Source: Streptomyces sp. NBC_01478 (GTDB lineage Bacteria; Actinomycetota; Actinomycetes; Streptomycetales; Streptomycetaceae). Taken from it: a DNA stretch of 64,000 nucleotides. The translations under genes were made by a program, and so were the position numbers. Shown here one piece after another: positions 8,942 through 16,924 of the stretch. The notes under the pieces were generated by a model, which did no database searches, was not told the DNA's origin, and saw only the letters and a list, made by a program, of their open reading frames with translations. The stretch covers positions 5,871,501 through 5,935,500 of the forward strand of contig NZ_CP109444.1 of the NCBI RefSeq assembly GCF_036227225.1, in the 5' to 3' direction. The first letter of the stretch is position 1; every line of letters starts with the position of its first letter.

Positions 8942-10695
8942 CGCTTGAGGGTGCGCGCGAGCGCCGGGTGCGGACCGGCGGAGTCGAGCTGTGCGTGGCC
9001 GAGTTGGGGGACCCGTCGAACCCGACGGTGGTCCTGGTGCACGGTTACCCCGACAGCAAGGAGGTCTGGTCCGAGGTGGCCGGCCGCCTCGCCGACCGCT
9101 TCCACGTCGTGCTCTACGACGTCCGGGGGCACGGCCGGTCGACGGCCCCGCAGCCGCTGCGGGGCGGGTTCACCCTGGAGAAGCTCACGGACGACTTCCT
9201 GGCGGTCGCGGACGCGGTCAGCCCGGACCGGCCGGTGCACCTGGTGGGGCACGACTGGGGTTCGGTGCAGTCCTGGGAGTTCGTCACCGTCGGGCGCACG
9301 GAGGGCCGTATCGCCTCCTTCACGTCGATGTCCGGGCCGTCCCTGGACCACTTCGGGCACTGGATCAACAAGCGCCTCACCCGGCCCACCCCGCGCCGCG
9401 TCGGCCAACTCCTGGGCCAGGGGGCCAAGTCCTGGTACGTGTACCTGCTGCACACGCCCGTGCTGCCCGAACTCGCCTGGCGCGGCCCGCTCGGCAAGCG
9501 CTGGCCGAAGATCCTGGAGCGCGTCGAGAAGGTCCCGCGCGGCGACTACCCGACCTCGTCGCTCCCCACGGACGCGGCCCACGGCGCCTGGCTCTACCGG
9601 GACAACGTCCGGGCCCGGCTGCGCAGGCCACGCCCCGACGCGTACGCGCACGCGCCCGTGCAGCTCGTCACGCCCCTGGGGGACGCGTTCCTGTCCGAGC
9701 GGCTCTACGACGAACTGGAGCTGTGGGCACCGGGGTTGGTGCGCCACACGCTGCCCGCCAAGCACTGGATCCCACGCACGCGTCCCGATCAACTGGCCTC
9801 CTGGATCACCGAGTTCGTGACCGCCAACGAGGGCGACCGGCCCGCGCCGACGCCGGCGACCGGCAAGTACGTCGAGCGGTTCGGCGGGCAGCTCGTGCTG
9901 GTCACGGGCGCGGGCAGCGGTATCGGGCGGGCCACGGCGTTCGCCTTCGCCGAGTCCGGCGCGCGCGTGGTGGCCGTCGACCGGGACGCGGAGAGCGCGG
10001 CCCGCACCGCCGAACTGGCCCGCCTGATCGGCGCCCCCGAGGCCTGGGCGGAGACGGTCGACGTCTCCGACGAGCAGGCCATGGAGAAGCTCGCCGCGAA
10101 GGTCGCCGCCGAGTACGGCGTGGTGGACGTCCTGGTGAACAACGCCGGAATCGGACTCTCCGGTTCCTTCTTCGACACCACCCCGGAGGACTGGAAGAAG
10201 GTCCTCGACGTCAACCTGTGGGGAGTGATCCACGGCTGCCGGCTCTTCGGGAAACAGATGGCCGAGCGCGGCCAGGGCGGCCACATCGTCAACACGGCCT
10301 CGGCGGCGGCGTTCCAGCCCTCCAAGGTGCTGCCCGCCTACAGCACCTCCAAGGCGGCCGTGTTGATGCTCAGCGAGTGCCTGCGCGCGGAACTGTCCGG
10401 GCAGGGGATCGGTGTCTCGGCGATATGCCCGGGCCTCGTCAACACCAACATCACCTCGACCGCGCACTTCGCCGGGGTCGACGCCGACGAGGAGAAGCGG
10501 CGCCAGAAGAGGTCGGCGCGCCTGTACGGGCTGCGCAACTACCCGCCGGAGAAGGTCGCCGACGCGATCCTGCGGGCGGTCGTCCGCAACCAGGCCGTCG
10601 TGCCCGTCACTCCGGAGGCGCGCGGCGCCCGTCTGATGTCCCGGTTCGCCCCGCGCGCGCTGCGGGCGATGGCCCGGCTGGAGCCGCCGCTGTGA
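8938..10695 (+). CDS. Alpha/beta hydrolase fused to a short-chain dehydrogenase
   Basis: One 585-residue polypeptide with two enzymes. Residues about 1-300 are an alpha/beta hydrolase of the epoxide hydrolase/haloalkane dehalogenase kind: HGYPDS oxyanion-hole motif, then VGHDWGS nucleophile elbow with Asp as nucleophile, and a late His (AKHWIP). Residues about 310-585 are an NAD(P)-dependent short-chain dehydrogenase: TGAGSGIGRA cofactor loop, NNAGIG, catalytic Ser in NTASAAAF and YSTSK with Tyr and Lys. GTG start overlaps the upstream stop (GTGA). Such fusions occur in actinobacteria and proteobacteria and suggest a lipophilic epoxide or ester that is opened and then oxidised; substrate is unknown. 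Confidence 0.9.
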   Translation: MTLEGARERRVRTGGVELCVAELGDPSNPTVVLVHGYPDSKEVWSEVAGRLADRFHVVLYDVRGHGRSTAPQPLRGGFTLEKLTDDFLAVADAVSPDRPVHLVGHDWGSVQSWEFVTVGRTEGRIASFTSMSGPSLDHFGHWINKRLTRPTPRRVGQLLGQGAKSWYVYLLHTPVLPELAWRGPLGKRWPKILERVEKVPRGDYPTSSLPTDAAHGAWLYRDNVRARLRRPRPDAYAHAPVQLVTPLGDAFLSERLYDELELWAPGLVRHTLPAKHWIPRTRPDQLASWITEFVTANEGDRPAPTPATGKYVERFGGQLVLVTGAGSGIGRATAFAFAESGARVVAVDRDAESAARTAELARLIGAPEAWAETVDVSDEQAMEKLAAKVAAEYGVVDVLVNNAGIGLSGSFFDTTPEDWKKVLDVNLWGVIHGCRLFGKQMAERGQGGHIVNTASAAAFQPSKVLPAYSTSKAAVLMLSECLRAELSGQGIGVSAICPGLVNTNITSTAHFAGVDADEEKRRQKRSARLYGLRNYPPEKVADAILRAVVRNQAVVPVTPEARGARLMSRFAPRALRAMARLEPPL

Positions 10696-11594
10696 CCTCC
10701 GCGGACGAGCACCACGCCGGCGAACACCACACGATCGCGCCCCGCCGGGTCTCCTTCGACTGGTCGCGCACGCCCCTGCACTGGATCCCGGACGAGCCGA
10801 CCGCCACCCATGTCCTCAACGTCCTGCATCTGCTGCTGCCGGCGGGGGAGCGGTGGTTCGTGAAGGTCCTCAAGGAGGGCCTGCCGCTGGTCGAGGACCC
10901 CCGGCTCCGCGCGGACGTGAAGGGGTTCATGGGCCAGGAGGCCACGCACAGCGTCCAGCACGCGCACGTGCTGGACCGGCTCACGGCCCAGCGGTTCGAC
11001 ACCGCGGACTTCACCCGGCACGTCGACTTCCTCTTCGAACGGCTGCTCGGCGAACACCCGCCGCTGGGCGCGCCGGTGCCGGAGCGGGAGTGGCTGCGCT
11101 TCCGGCTCGCGGTCGTCGCGGCGATCGAGCAGTTCACGGCGGTGCTGGGCGACTGGATCCTGACCGCCGAGGGCCTCGACCGGGCCGGCGCCGACGAGAT
11201 CATGCTGGACCTGCTGCGCTGGCACGGAGCGGAGGAGGTCGAACACCGCGCGGTCGCCTTCGACATGTTCCAGCACTGCGGCGGCCACGGCCTCCCCCGC
11301 TACGCGCACCGCGTCGTGGGCATGGCGGTGACGGCCCCCGTGATGCTCGCCCTGTGGGCCTGGGGCACGGCCTACTTGATACGCCACGACCCCCAACTCC
11401 CCGGCCACGTCCGCTACTCCCTCACCGAACACAACAAGGCCGTACGAAAAGGCCTGCTGCCCACCTGGAGATCGCTCGGCGCGGCGGTCCCCCGCTATCT
11501 GCGGCGCTCCTACCATCCGTCCCGGGAGGGGTCGTCGAGCCGGGCGGCGGAGTACTTGAAGCGCTCACCGGCGGCTCGGGCGGGGGCCGCGTGA
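10692..11594 (+). CDS. Predicted metal-dependent hydrolase (PF10118-like)
   Basis: A 300-residue protein resembling the COG3687 predicted metal-dependent hydrolases. It is largely helical with Glu and His residues placed as in di-iron or ferritin-like bundles: GQEATHSVQHAHV near residue 80, and RWHGAEEVEHRAVAFDMFQH near residues 176-195. A hydrophobic stretch (VVGMAVTAPVMLALWAWGTA) near residues 208-228 may contact the membrane. The GTG start overlaps the stop of the fusion gene and its own stop overlaps the MerR start. The family often sits beside short-chain dehydrogenases and alpha/beta hydrolases, as it does here. Exact reaction unknown. Confidence 0.78.
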   Translation: MTSADEHHAGEHHTIAPRRVSFDWSRTPLHWIPDEPTATHVLNVLHLLLPAGERWFVKVLKEGLPLVEDPRLRADVKGFMGQEATHSVQHAHVLDRLTAQRFDTADFTRHVDFLFERLLGEHPPLGAPVPEREWLRFRLAVVAAIEQFTAVLGDWILTAEGLDRAGADEIMLDLLRWHGAEEVEHRAVAFDMFQHCGGHGLPRYAHRVVGMAVTAPVMLALWAWGTAYLIRHDPQLPGHVRYSLTEHNKAVRKGLLPTWRSLGAAVPRYLRRSYHPSREGSSSRAAEYLKRSPAARAGAA

Positions 11595-12556
11595 CCTCCG
11601 GGTCCGGTCCTGACTCCGGTCCCCGCGAGCCCACTTACCGCATCGAGGACCTCGCCCGGCTCAGCGGTGCCACCGTCCGGACGATCCGTGCCTACCAGGA
11701 CCGCGGTCTGCTCCCCCGGCCCGAGCGGCGCGGGCGGGCCAATGTGTACGCCGGCGTCCATCTCGCCCGGCTCCGGCAGATCGCGGACCTGCTCGACCGC
11801 GGCTACGGACTGGCCTCCATCAAGGAGTTGCTGGACGCCTGGGACGCGGGCCGGGGGCTGGGCGGGGTGCTCGGGCTGGTCGCCGAGGTGGACGGGCCGT
11901 GGACCGACGAGGAAGCGGTCCGGGTCTCGCGCGCCGAGCTGGAGCAGCGCTTCGGTGGCACCCCGGACGCCACGGCCGTCGCCGAGGCCGTCGAACTCGG
12001 CGTGCTGGAGCCGGTCCCCGGGGACCCCGACTCCTTCCTCGTGCCGAGCCCCCAAGAGCTCGCGGTGGCCGTCGAGTTGTACGCCTCGGGGGTTCCCCTG
12101 TCCGCGATCTCGTCCCACCTACGGGAGTTGAGGGTCCAGGTCGAGCACATCGCCTCCCGTTTCCTGGAGTTCACCACCGAGCACGTCTTCGCCCGCTACC
12201 TCGACGGACCGCACCGTCCGACGGACGCGGACGCCACAGAAGCGGCCTCACTCGTACGACGACTGCGCCCCCTCGCGCGGCAGACCGTGGACGCCGAACT
12301 CGCCCGCGCGATGCGCCTGTTCGCCAACCGGTCCCTGCGCCGGCACCTCGGGGCGGCGGAACCCTCGCGCCCCGTGTCCTCGTCACGTTCCGTGGCCGTG
12401 CCCGAGACGACAATGCGGGCCGTGGAGGCGCTGGTTGGTACGGCGAAGGCGGCCGAGTTCATCGCGCTGGCGGCTGAACGGGAGCTGCGGGCAAGGGCGT
12501 TGGATGCGCTCATGCCAAAGGGTGGCCCCCCGACCGATCTTGACGAACAGGGGTGA
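11591..12556 (+). CDS. MerR-family transcriptional regulator
   Basis: A 321-residue regulator. The winged helix is at residues about 16-85: YRIEDLARLSGATVRTIRAY, then LDRGYGLASIKELL. The rest is an unusually long effector or dimer region without the usual Cys metal ligands, so a metal sensor is unlikely; an organic ligand is more plausible. GTG start overlaps the stop of the metal-dependent hydrolase. It is the last gene of the 8099-12556 operon and presumably controls it, which means autoregulation from a promoter near 8000-8098. Good family call, ligand unknown. Confidence 0.9.
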   Translation: MTSGSGPDSGPREPTYRIEDLARLSGATVRTIRAYQDRGLLPRPERRGRANVYAGVHLARLRQIADLLDRGYGLASIKELLDAWDAGRGLGGVLGLVAEVDGPWTDEEAVRVSRAELEQRFGGTPDATAVAEAVELGVLEPVPGDPDSFLVPSPQELAVAVELYASGVPLSAISSHLRELRVQVEHIASRFLEFTTEHVFARYLDGPHRPTDADATEAASLVRRLRPLARQTVDAELARAMRLFANRSLRRHLGAAEPSRPVSSSRSVAVPETTMRAVEALVGTAKAAEFIALAAERELRARALDALMPKGGPPTDLDEQG

Positions 12557-12568
12557 CATGACAGGGAG

Positions 12569-12622
12569 TTGTCCACAGAAACGCCAATTCCCCTGTGGAT
12601 AACTACAGTTGGTTGTGGATCA
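12569..12622. promoter_or_regulatory. Cluster of three DnaA-box-like words
   Basis: Perfect TTGTCCACA at 12569-12577, perfect TTATCCACA on the minus strand at 12594-12602 and TGATCCACA on the minus strand at 12614-12622. They sit in the 122-bp gap before the RNA 2'-phosphotransferase gene, next to an A/T-rich patch (CCGCAAAATAAAATGC). Role inferred from the motif only. Confidence 0.45.
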
Positions 12623-12678
12623 AACATCGGCCGCAAAATAAAATGCGTGATCCACGTCTCTCGCGTCATGCTGACCGG

Positions 12679-13227
12679 ATGGATGAAAGACGCACCGTGA
12701 AGGTGTCGAAGTACCTCTCCAAGCATCTGCGCCACCAGCCCGAGCGGATCGGGCTCACGCTCGACGAGGCCGGCTGGGTCGAGATCGACACGCTGATCGC
12801 GGCCTGTGCCGCGCACGGGTTCCGGTTCAGCCGCGAGGAACTCGACCATGTGGTGGCCACGAACGACAAACGCCGCTTCGCGATCGAGGGCACCCGTATC
12901 CGCGCCAGCCAGGGCCACAGCATCGAGGTCGACCTCGGACTGCCCCCGGCCACGCCGCCGGCGTACCTCTTCCACGGCACGGTCGCGCGCAACCTGGACG
13001 CGATCCGGACCGAGGGGCTCAGGCCCATGAACCGCCACGCCGTACATCTCTCCGCCGACCGCGAGACCGCGACCCGCGTGGGCGCCCGCCGCGGCCGGCC
13101 CGTCGTGCTCTCCGTGGACGCGGGCGCGATGCACAAGGACGGCCAGGTGTTCCGGGTCAGCGAGAACGGGGTGTGGCTCACGGAGGCGGTGCCCGCGCGC
13201 TACCTGCGGTTCCCCGAGTCGCACTGA
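12679..13227 (+). CDS. kptA: RNA 2'-phosphotransferase, Tpt1/KptA family
   Basis: Transfers a 2'-phosphate from RNA to NAD+, giving ADP-ribose 1'',2''-cyclic phosphate; the usual tRNA-splicing substrate is absent in bacteria. The 182-residue protein has the N-terminal helical lobe with [17 protein letters not shown] (residues about 6-21), then the ADP-ribosyltransferase-like lobe with [23 protein letters not shown] and [14 protein letters not shown]. These contain the Arg-His-Arg-Arg set of the family. I chose the ATG at 12679 ([11 protein letters not shown]) over an upstream ATG at 12643 because the fold begins there. It stands alone. A DnaA-box-like cluster lies directly upstream. Confidence 0.93.
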   Translation: MDERRTVKVSKYLSKHLRHQPERIGLTLDEAGWVEIDTLIAACAAHGFRFSREELDHVVATNDKRRFAIEGTRIRASQGHSIEVDLGLPPATPPAYLFHGTVARNLDAIRTEGLRPMNRHAVHLSADRETATRVGARRGRPVVLSVDAGAMHKDGQVFRVSENGVWLTEAVPARYLRFPESH

Positions 13228-13333
13228 CCCCGTACGGCCGGAGAAGACCTACGAAGGTCAAGGAGGCCCGAGGAGCCCGAAGAGTGCTGACCCGCTATGG
13301 CCTCGGTCGCACTGCCCCGGCATGATCAGTGGT

Positions 13334-13780
13334 ATGGACCACTTCCCCACCACCGAGGCCGCCGTCACCGCCCTCCGTGCCCTCGCCGCCGAGTACGCGC
13401 GCGAGATCGAGGTCACCCATGACATCGGCGCCGACCAGACCTCACGCCGTACCTCCGCGGGCTTCGGCGTCACCACCGACCCGGACGGCTCGCTCCCGCA
13501 CGAGGCCTTCGTCGAGTTCGGCGGGCTGCCGCGGGTGAGTGTGCGGCTCTATCCCGAGGACGACGCCCTGATCACGGTCGAGGGCATCGCCTGCCCCGAC
13601 ATCGCCCGCGACGACGTCCCCGCCTTCCTCCGCTCCGTCTTCGACGGCCGTGCGTACGTCAAGACCCGCCGCTTCCCGCCCGCATGCCGCTTGATCGTCC
13701 CGCTGCCCGGCGACCGGACGCACGAGGAGTGGATCTCGATGATCATCCTCACACCATGGCTCAACAGCCGCATCCAGTGA
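13334..13780 (+). CDS. Hypothetical protein
   Basis: A 148-residue soluble protein that I do not recognise. It contains helices near the N-terminus (EAAVTALRALAAEYAREIE) and alternating strands later (RVSVRLYPEDDALITVEGI), and it has no signal peptide. The start may be ATG 13334 or ATG 13322; neither has a ribosome site, and a CATGAT eight bases before 13334 could be a -10 element of a leaderless transcript. It ends three bases before a perfect parS site. GC-rich third positions support coding. Neighbouring genes do not suggest a function. Confidence 0.7.
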   Translation: MDHFPTTEAAVTALRALAAEYAREIEVTHDIGADQTSRRTSAGFGVTTDPDGSLPHEAFVEFGGLPRVSVRLYPEDDALITVEGIACPDIARDDVPAFLRSVFDGRAYVKTRRFPPACRLIVPLPGDRTHEEWISMIILTPWLNSRIQ

Positions 13781-13782
13781 CG

Positions 13783-13796
13783 GTTTCACGTGAAAC
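13783..13796. other. parS site, perfect GTTTCACGTGAAAC
   Basis: Exact 14-bp palindrome bound by ParB in Streptomyces. It lies between the stop of the upstream gene and the LLM-flavin gene. Confidence 0.9.
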
Positions 13797-13821
13797 ACGC
13801 ACGGCCCATAACCTGGGAATC

Positions 13822-14727
13822 ATGAGCCTGCGCCTGAGCACCGTGATCCTCCCGTACCGCCGCTGGAACGAGGGGAGCCGCGAGGCATGGCAACGCGCGG
13901 AACAGCTCGGCTTCCACACCGCCTACACCTACGACCACCTGTCCTGGCGCACCTTCCGGGACGGCCCGTGGTTCGGGGCCGTCCCGACGCTGACCGCCGC
14001 CGCGGCCGTGACCGAGCGGATGCGGCTGGGCACCCTCGTCACCTCGCCGAATTTCCGGCACCCGGTGACCCTCGCCAAGGACCTCATCTCGCTCGACGAC
14101 GTCTCGGACGGGCGGGTCACCCTCGGCATCGGCGCGGGCGGCACCGGCTTCGACGCGACCGCGCTCGGGCAGGAGCCGTGGACCCCGCGTGAGCGGGCCG
14201 ACCGGTTCGGGGAGTTCGTTCCGTTGCTGGACCGGCTGCTCACCGAGGACTCGGTGTCGTACGAGGGGGACTTCTACTCGGCGCACGAGGCGCGCAACAT
14301 CCCGGGCTGTGTGCAGCGGCCCCGGCTGCCCTTCGCGGTGGCCGCCACCGGTCCGCGCGGGCTGAAGCTCGCCGCCCGGTACGGGCAGGGATGGGTGACC
14401 ACCGGCGACCCCAGGCTGTTCGAGAACGGCACGTCTGAGCAGTCGGTCCAGGCCATCCGCGGGCAGGTCGAGAGACTGGCCGACGCCTGTGCGGCGATCG
14501 GCCGGGAAGCGGCGGGGATCGACAAGATCCTGCTCACCGGTTTCACCCCGGACCGCAGCCGTCCGCTGGAGTCCCTCGGCGCCTTCGTCGACTTCGCGGG
14601 CCGGCACCAGGAACTGGGCTTCACCGACATCGTGATCCACTGGCCCGTCCCGGACTACGCCGACTTCGCCGCGGACGAGAAGATCTTCGAGCAGATCGCC
14701 ATGGAGGCTCCGACGCAGCTCCGCTGA
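13822..14727 (+). CDS. LLM-class flavin-dependent oxidoreductase
   Basis: A 301-residue TIM-barrel enzyme of the luciferase-like family that uses FMN or coenzyme F420. It starts [13 protein letters not shown] and contains the family stretches [54 protein letters not shown] and [21 protein letters not shown]. The last resembles F420-dependent members such as methylene-H4MPT reductase-like proteins, which favours F420, a cofactor made by Streptomyces. The ATG at 13822 is preceded by CTGGGAA, an acceptable ribosome site. It is a single gene; substrate is unknown. Confidence 0.88.
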   Translation: MSLRLSTVILPYRRWNEGSREAWQRAEQLGFHTAYTYDHLSWRTFRDGPWFGAVPTLTAAAAVTERMRLGTLVTSPNFRHPVTLAKDLISLDDVSDGRVTLGIGAGGTGFDATALGQEPWTPRERADRFGEFVPLLDRLLTEDSVSYEGDFYSAHEARNIPGCVQRPRLPFAVAATGPRGLKLAARYGQGWVTTGDPRLFENGTSEQSVQAIRGQVERLADACAAIGREAAGIDKILLTGFTPDRSRPLESLGAFVDFAGRHQELGFTDIVIHWPVPDYADFAADEKIFEQIAMEAPTQLR

Positions 14728-14850
14728 GTCGGCACCGCCGCACCGCGCTCCGCCGGGACCGTGGAGCGCAACGGCCCTGGTGGGGGCGGTAACCACTCAC
14801 CTGTGCACACTCCCGCACAGCCGTGCGGGCATATGCGGGAGAATGGCCCG

Positions 14851-15720
14851 GTGACCTCAGCTACTCGACAGCCCGAGACCCCGGCCTCCGCCGTCCCGCC
14901 ACGGCTGATCGCCACCGACCTGGACGGCACTCTCCTGCGCGACGACAAGTCGGTGTCCCCCCGCACGGTGGCGGCCCTGGCGGCGGCCGAGGAGGCGGGT
15001 ATCGAGGTCTTCTTCGTCACCGGCCGCCCGGCCCGCTGGATGGACGTCGTCAGCGACCATGTCCACGGCCACGGCCTGGCGATCTGCGGCAACGGCGCGG
15101 CCGTGGTCGACCTGCACGGCGGCCCCGGCGCCCACCGCTTCGTGAAGGTCCGCGAACTGGCCCGGGAGAACGCCCTCGACGCCGTACGACTGGTGCGCGA
15201 GGCGGCGCCCGGGACCGTGTACGCGATCGAGCAGACCTACGGCTTCTACCAGGAGCCGGCGTATCCGAAGCTGCACCTGGAGATCCCGGACACCCTCGCC
15301 CCCGCCGAGAAACTCCTGGCTCCGGACGCCCCGGGAGCCGACGAACCGGTGCTGAAGATCCTCGCGTTCCACCCCGAGCTGGACCCGGACGTCTTCCTGG
15401 ACGTCGCCCGCCTCGCCCTCGGCGACCGCGCGAACGTCACCCGCTCCAGCCCCAGCGCCCTGCTGGAGATCAGCGGGCCCGGAGTCTCCAAGGCGAGCAC
15501 GCTCGCCCTGTGCTGCGCGGAGCGCGGTATCGCGCCCGAGGAGGTCGTCGCCTTCGGGGACATGCCGAACGACGTCGAGATGCTCACCTGGGCGGGACGG
15601 TCGTACGCGATGGGCAACGCGCACCCCGATGTGCTCGCGGCGGCCTCCGGGCGGACCGTCGACAACAACGAGGACGGCGTGGCGGTCGTGATCGAGCGAA
15701 TGCTGGCGGAGCGGCGGTAA
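14851..15720 (+). CDS. HAD-superfamily phosphatase, Cof/IIB type, second copy
   Basis: A 289-residue hydrolase with motif [13 protein letters not shown] near residues 26-37, motif II VTGRP, and motif IV FGDMPNDVEMLTWAG near the C-terminus. GVSKASTLALCC precedes the last motif and supplies the conserved Lys. I chose GTG 14851, with GGGAGA eight bases upstream, over ATG 14833. It is a clear paralogue of the 2670-3464 gene but not adjacent to a synthetase. Function is likely dephosphorylation of a small metabolite; the cap domain decides the substrate and cannot be read. Confidence 0.9.
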   Translation: MTSATRQPETPASAVPPRLIATDLDGTLLRDDKSVSPRTVAALAAAEEAGIEVFFVTGRPARWMDVVSDHVHGHGLAICGNGAAVVDLHGGPGAHRFVKVRELARENALDAVRLVREAAPGTVYAIEQTYGFYQEPAYPKLHLEIPDTLAPAEKLLAPDAPGADEPVLKILAFHPELDPDVFLDVARLALGDRANVTRSSPSALLEISGPGVSKASTLALCCAERGIAPEEVVAFGDMPNDVEMLTWAGRSYAMGNAHPDVLAAASGRTVDNNEDGVAVVIERMLAERR

Positions 15721-15780
15721 CTCCCGCCGCCGTAACGGGCGTGGTCCTGGAGCGCGCCCCTTACCCGGGCAATCCGTGGC

Positions 15781-16821
15781 CTAACCGAGCGGAACTCCTC
15801 GCTGTGCCAGCCAGGGCAGCGGGTCGAGCGCCGATCCCAGCTCGGGGGTGACCCGCACCTCGAAGTGCAGATGCGGGCCGGTGGAGTTGCCGGTCGTGCC
15901 GGACTGGCCGATCCACCGGCCGGTGGTGACGCGGTCCCCCTGGTCGACGGTGACGGCGGCGAGGTGGGCGTACTGCGTGTAATAGCCGCCCGGGTGCTCG
16001 ATCACGATCTGGATGCCGAAGGCGCCGCCGCAGGACACCCGGACCACCCGGCCCGCTCCGGCCGCCCGCACCGGCGTGCCGACGGGCACCGCGAAGTCCT
16101 GGCCGGTGTGCCGGTTCGCCCAGCGGGAGCCGCCGCTGCCGAAGCCCGCGGACAGTTCGACCGTCTCCACCGGCGCGACCCATGAGGTGGTGACCCGGTT
16201 CGGCGGCTGGTCGAGACGGACGGCGCCCCGGCAGGTGCCCGCCGCGACCGAGGCGTCCGCCTGGCCCTGCAACTGCCCGCGCGCCTCGTCGAGTCTCCGC
16301 TGGATGCCCTGCTTCAGGTCGGCGAGTTCGGCGTTCCGCTTCTCCAGTGCCCGCCACTGCGACGCGGCCTTCGCCTCGTCGGCCGCGAGGCGTACCTCGG
16401 CCCGCCGGCTCCTGCCGATCGCGTTGCCGACAGCGAGATCCGCCTGCGAGAAGACATGTTGATCGCGCATCAGATCCTCGGGGCTGTCCGCGAGGATGAT
16501 CCGGGCCGCCATCGGGATCCCGCCTCCGCCGCGGTACTGTGCGCGGGCGATCCGGCCCAGGTCCTCGTGCAGCCGTGCGGTCTCCCGTCGTTCGCCGTCG
16601 AGTCGGTCCTCGGCCTGTTGGGCGCGGGCCCGTTGCGCGTCCGCCTCCTGCCGCCCGGCCTCGTACTGCTGGGTCGCCAGGGCGGCGTCCTCGTACAGCC
16701 GCGCGACCTGCGCGCTGACGCCCGCGGCGGGCTGATCGTCGTCGCCGGGGCGGGCCGCCAGAACGGCGATCGCGCACAGCAGCACCGGAACGAGCAGTGG
16801 ATGACGGCGAGATGAGCGCAT
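15781..16821 (-). CDS. Secreted M23-family peptidase with coiled coil
   Basis: A 346-residue exported peptidoglycan hydrolase candidate. Residues 1-24 look like a signal peptide (RRHPLLVPVLLCAIAVLAARP). Residues about 35-215 are a long charged coiled coil with AQQAEDRLDGERRETARLHED, as in cell-division-linked murein hydrolase activators. The C-terminal LytM domain (about 240-330) keeps the zinc ligands in RHTGQDF and HLHFEV and the GYYTQYAHL strand. The coiled coil plus LytM layout resembles NlpD/EnvC/RipA-type proteins. ATG start follows a short gap from the sensor kinase on the same strand. Endopeptidase activity is inferred from intact ligands. Confidence 0.9.
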   Translation of the reverse strand: MRSSRRHPLLVPVLLCAIAVLAARPGDDDQPAAGVSAQVARLYEDAALATQQYEAGRQEADAQRARAQQAEDRLDGERRETARLHEDLGRIARAQYRGGGGIPMAARIILADSPEDLMRDQHVFSQADLAVGNAIGRSRRAEVRLAADEAKAASQWRALEKRNAELADLKQGIQRRLDEARGQLQGQADASVAAGTCRGAVRLDQPPNRVTTSWVAPVETVELSAGFGSGGSRWANRHTGQDFAVPVGTPVRAAGAGRVVRVSCGGAFGIQIVIEHPGGYYTQYAHLAAVTVDQGDRVTTGRWIGQSGTTGNSTGPHLHFEVRVTPELGSALDPLPWLAQRGVPLG

Positions 16822-16924
16822 GTCAGCGATCGTGACCCGCGCGGGGGACGAGGGCCCTGTTCAAGTCGTACGCATGGGGGACGCGTTGCTGCGAACGGCT
16901 CAGCACAATGCCGTGGTGAGGGGC

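Noticed and set aside
8991..11594. 867-residue plus-strand frame covering the fusion gene
   Set aside because: Its N-terminal two thirds read the hydrolase-SDR gene in a wrong frame (Arg/Gly-rich); only the end is the real metal-dependent hydrolase at 10692-11594.
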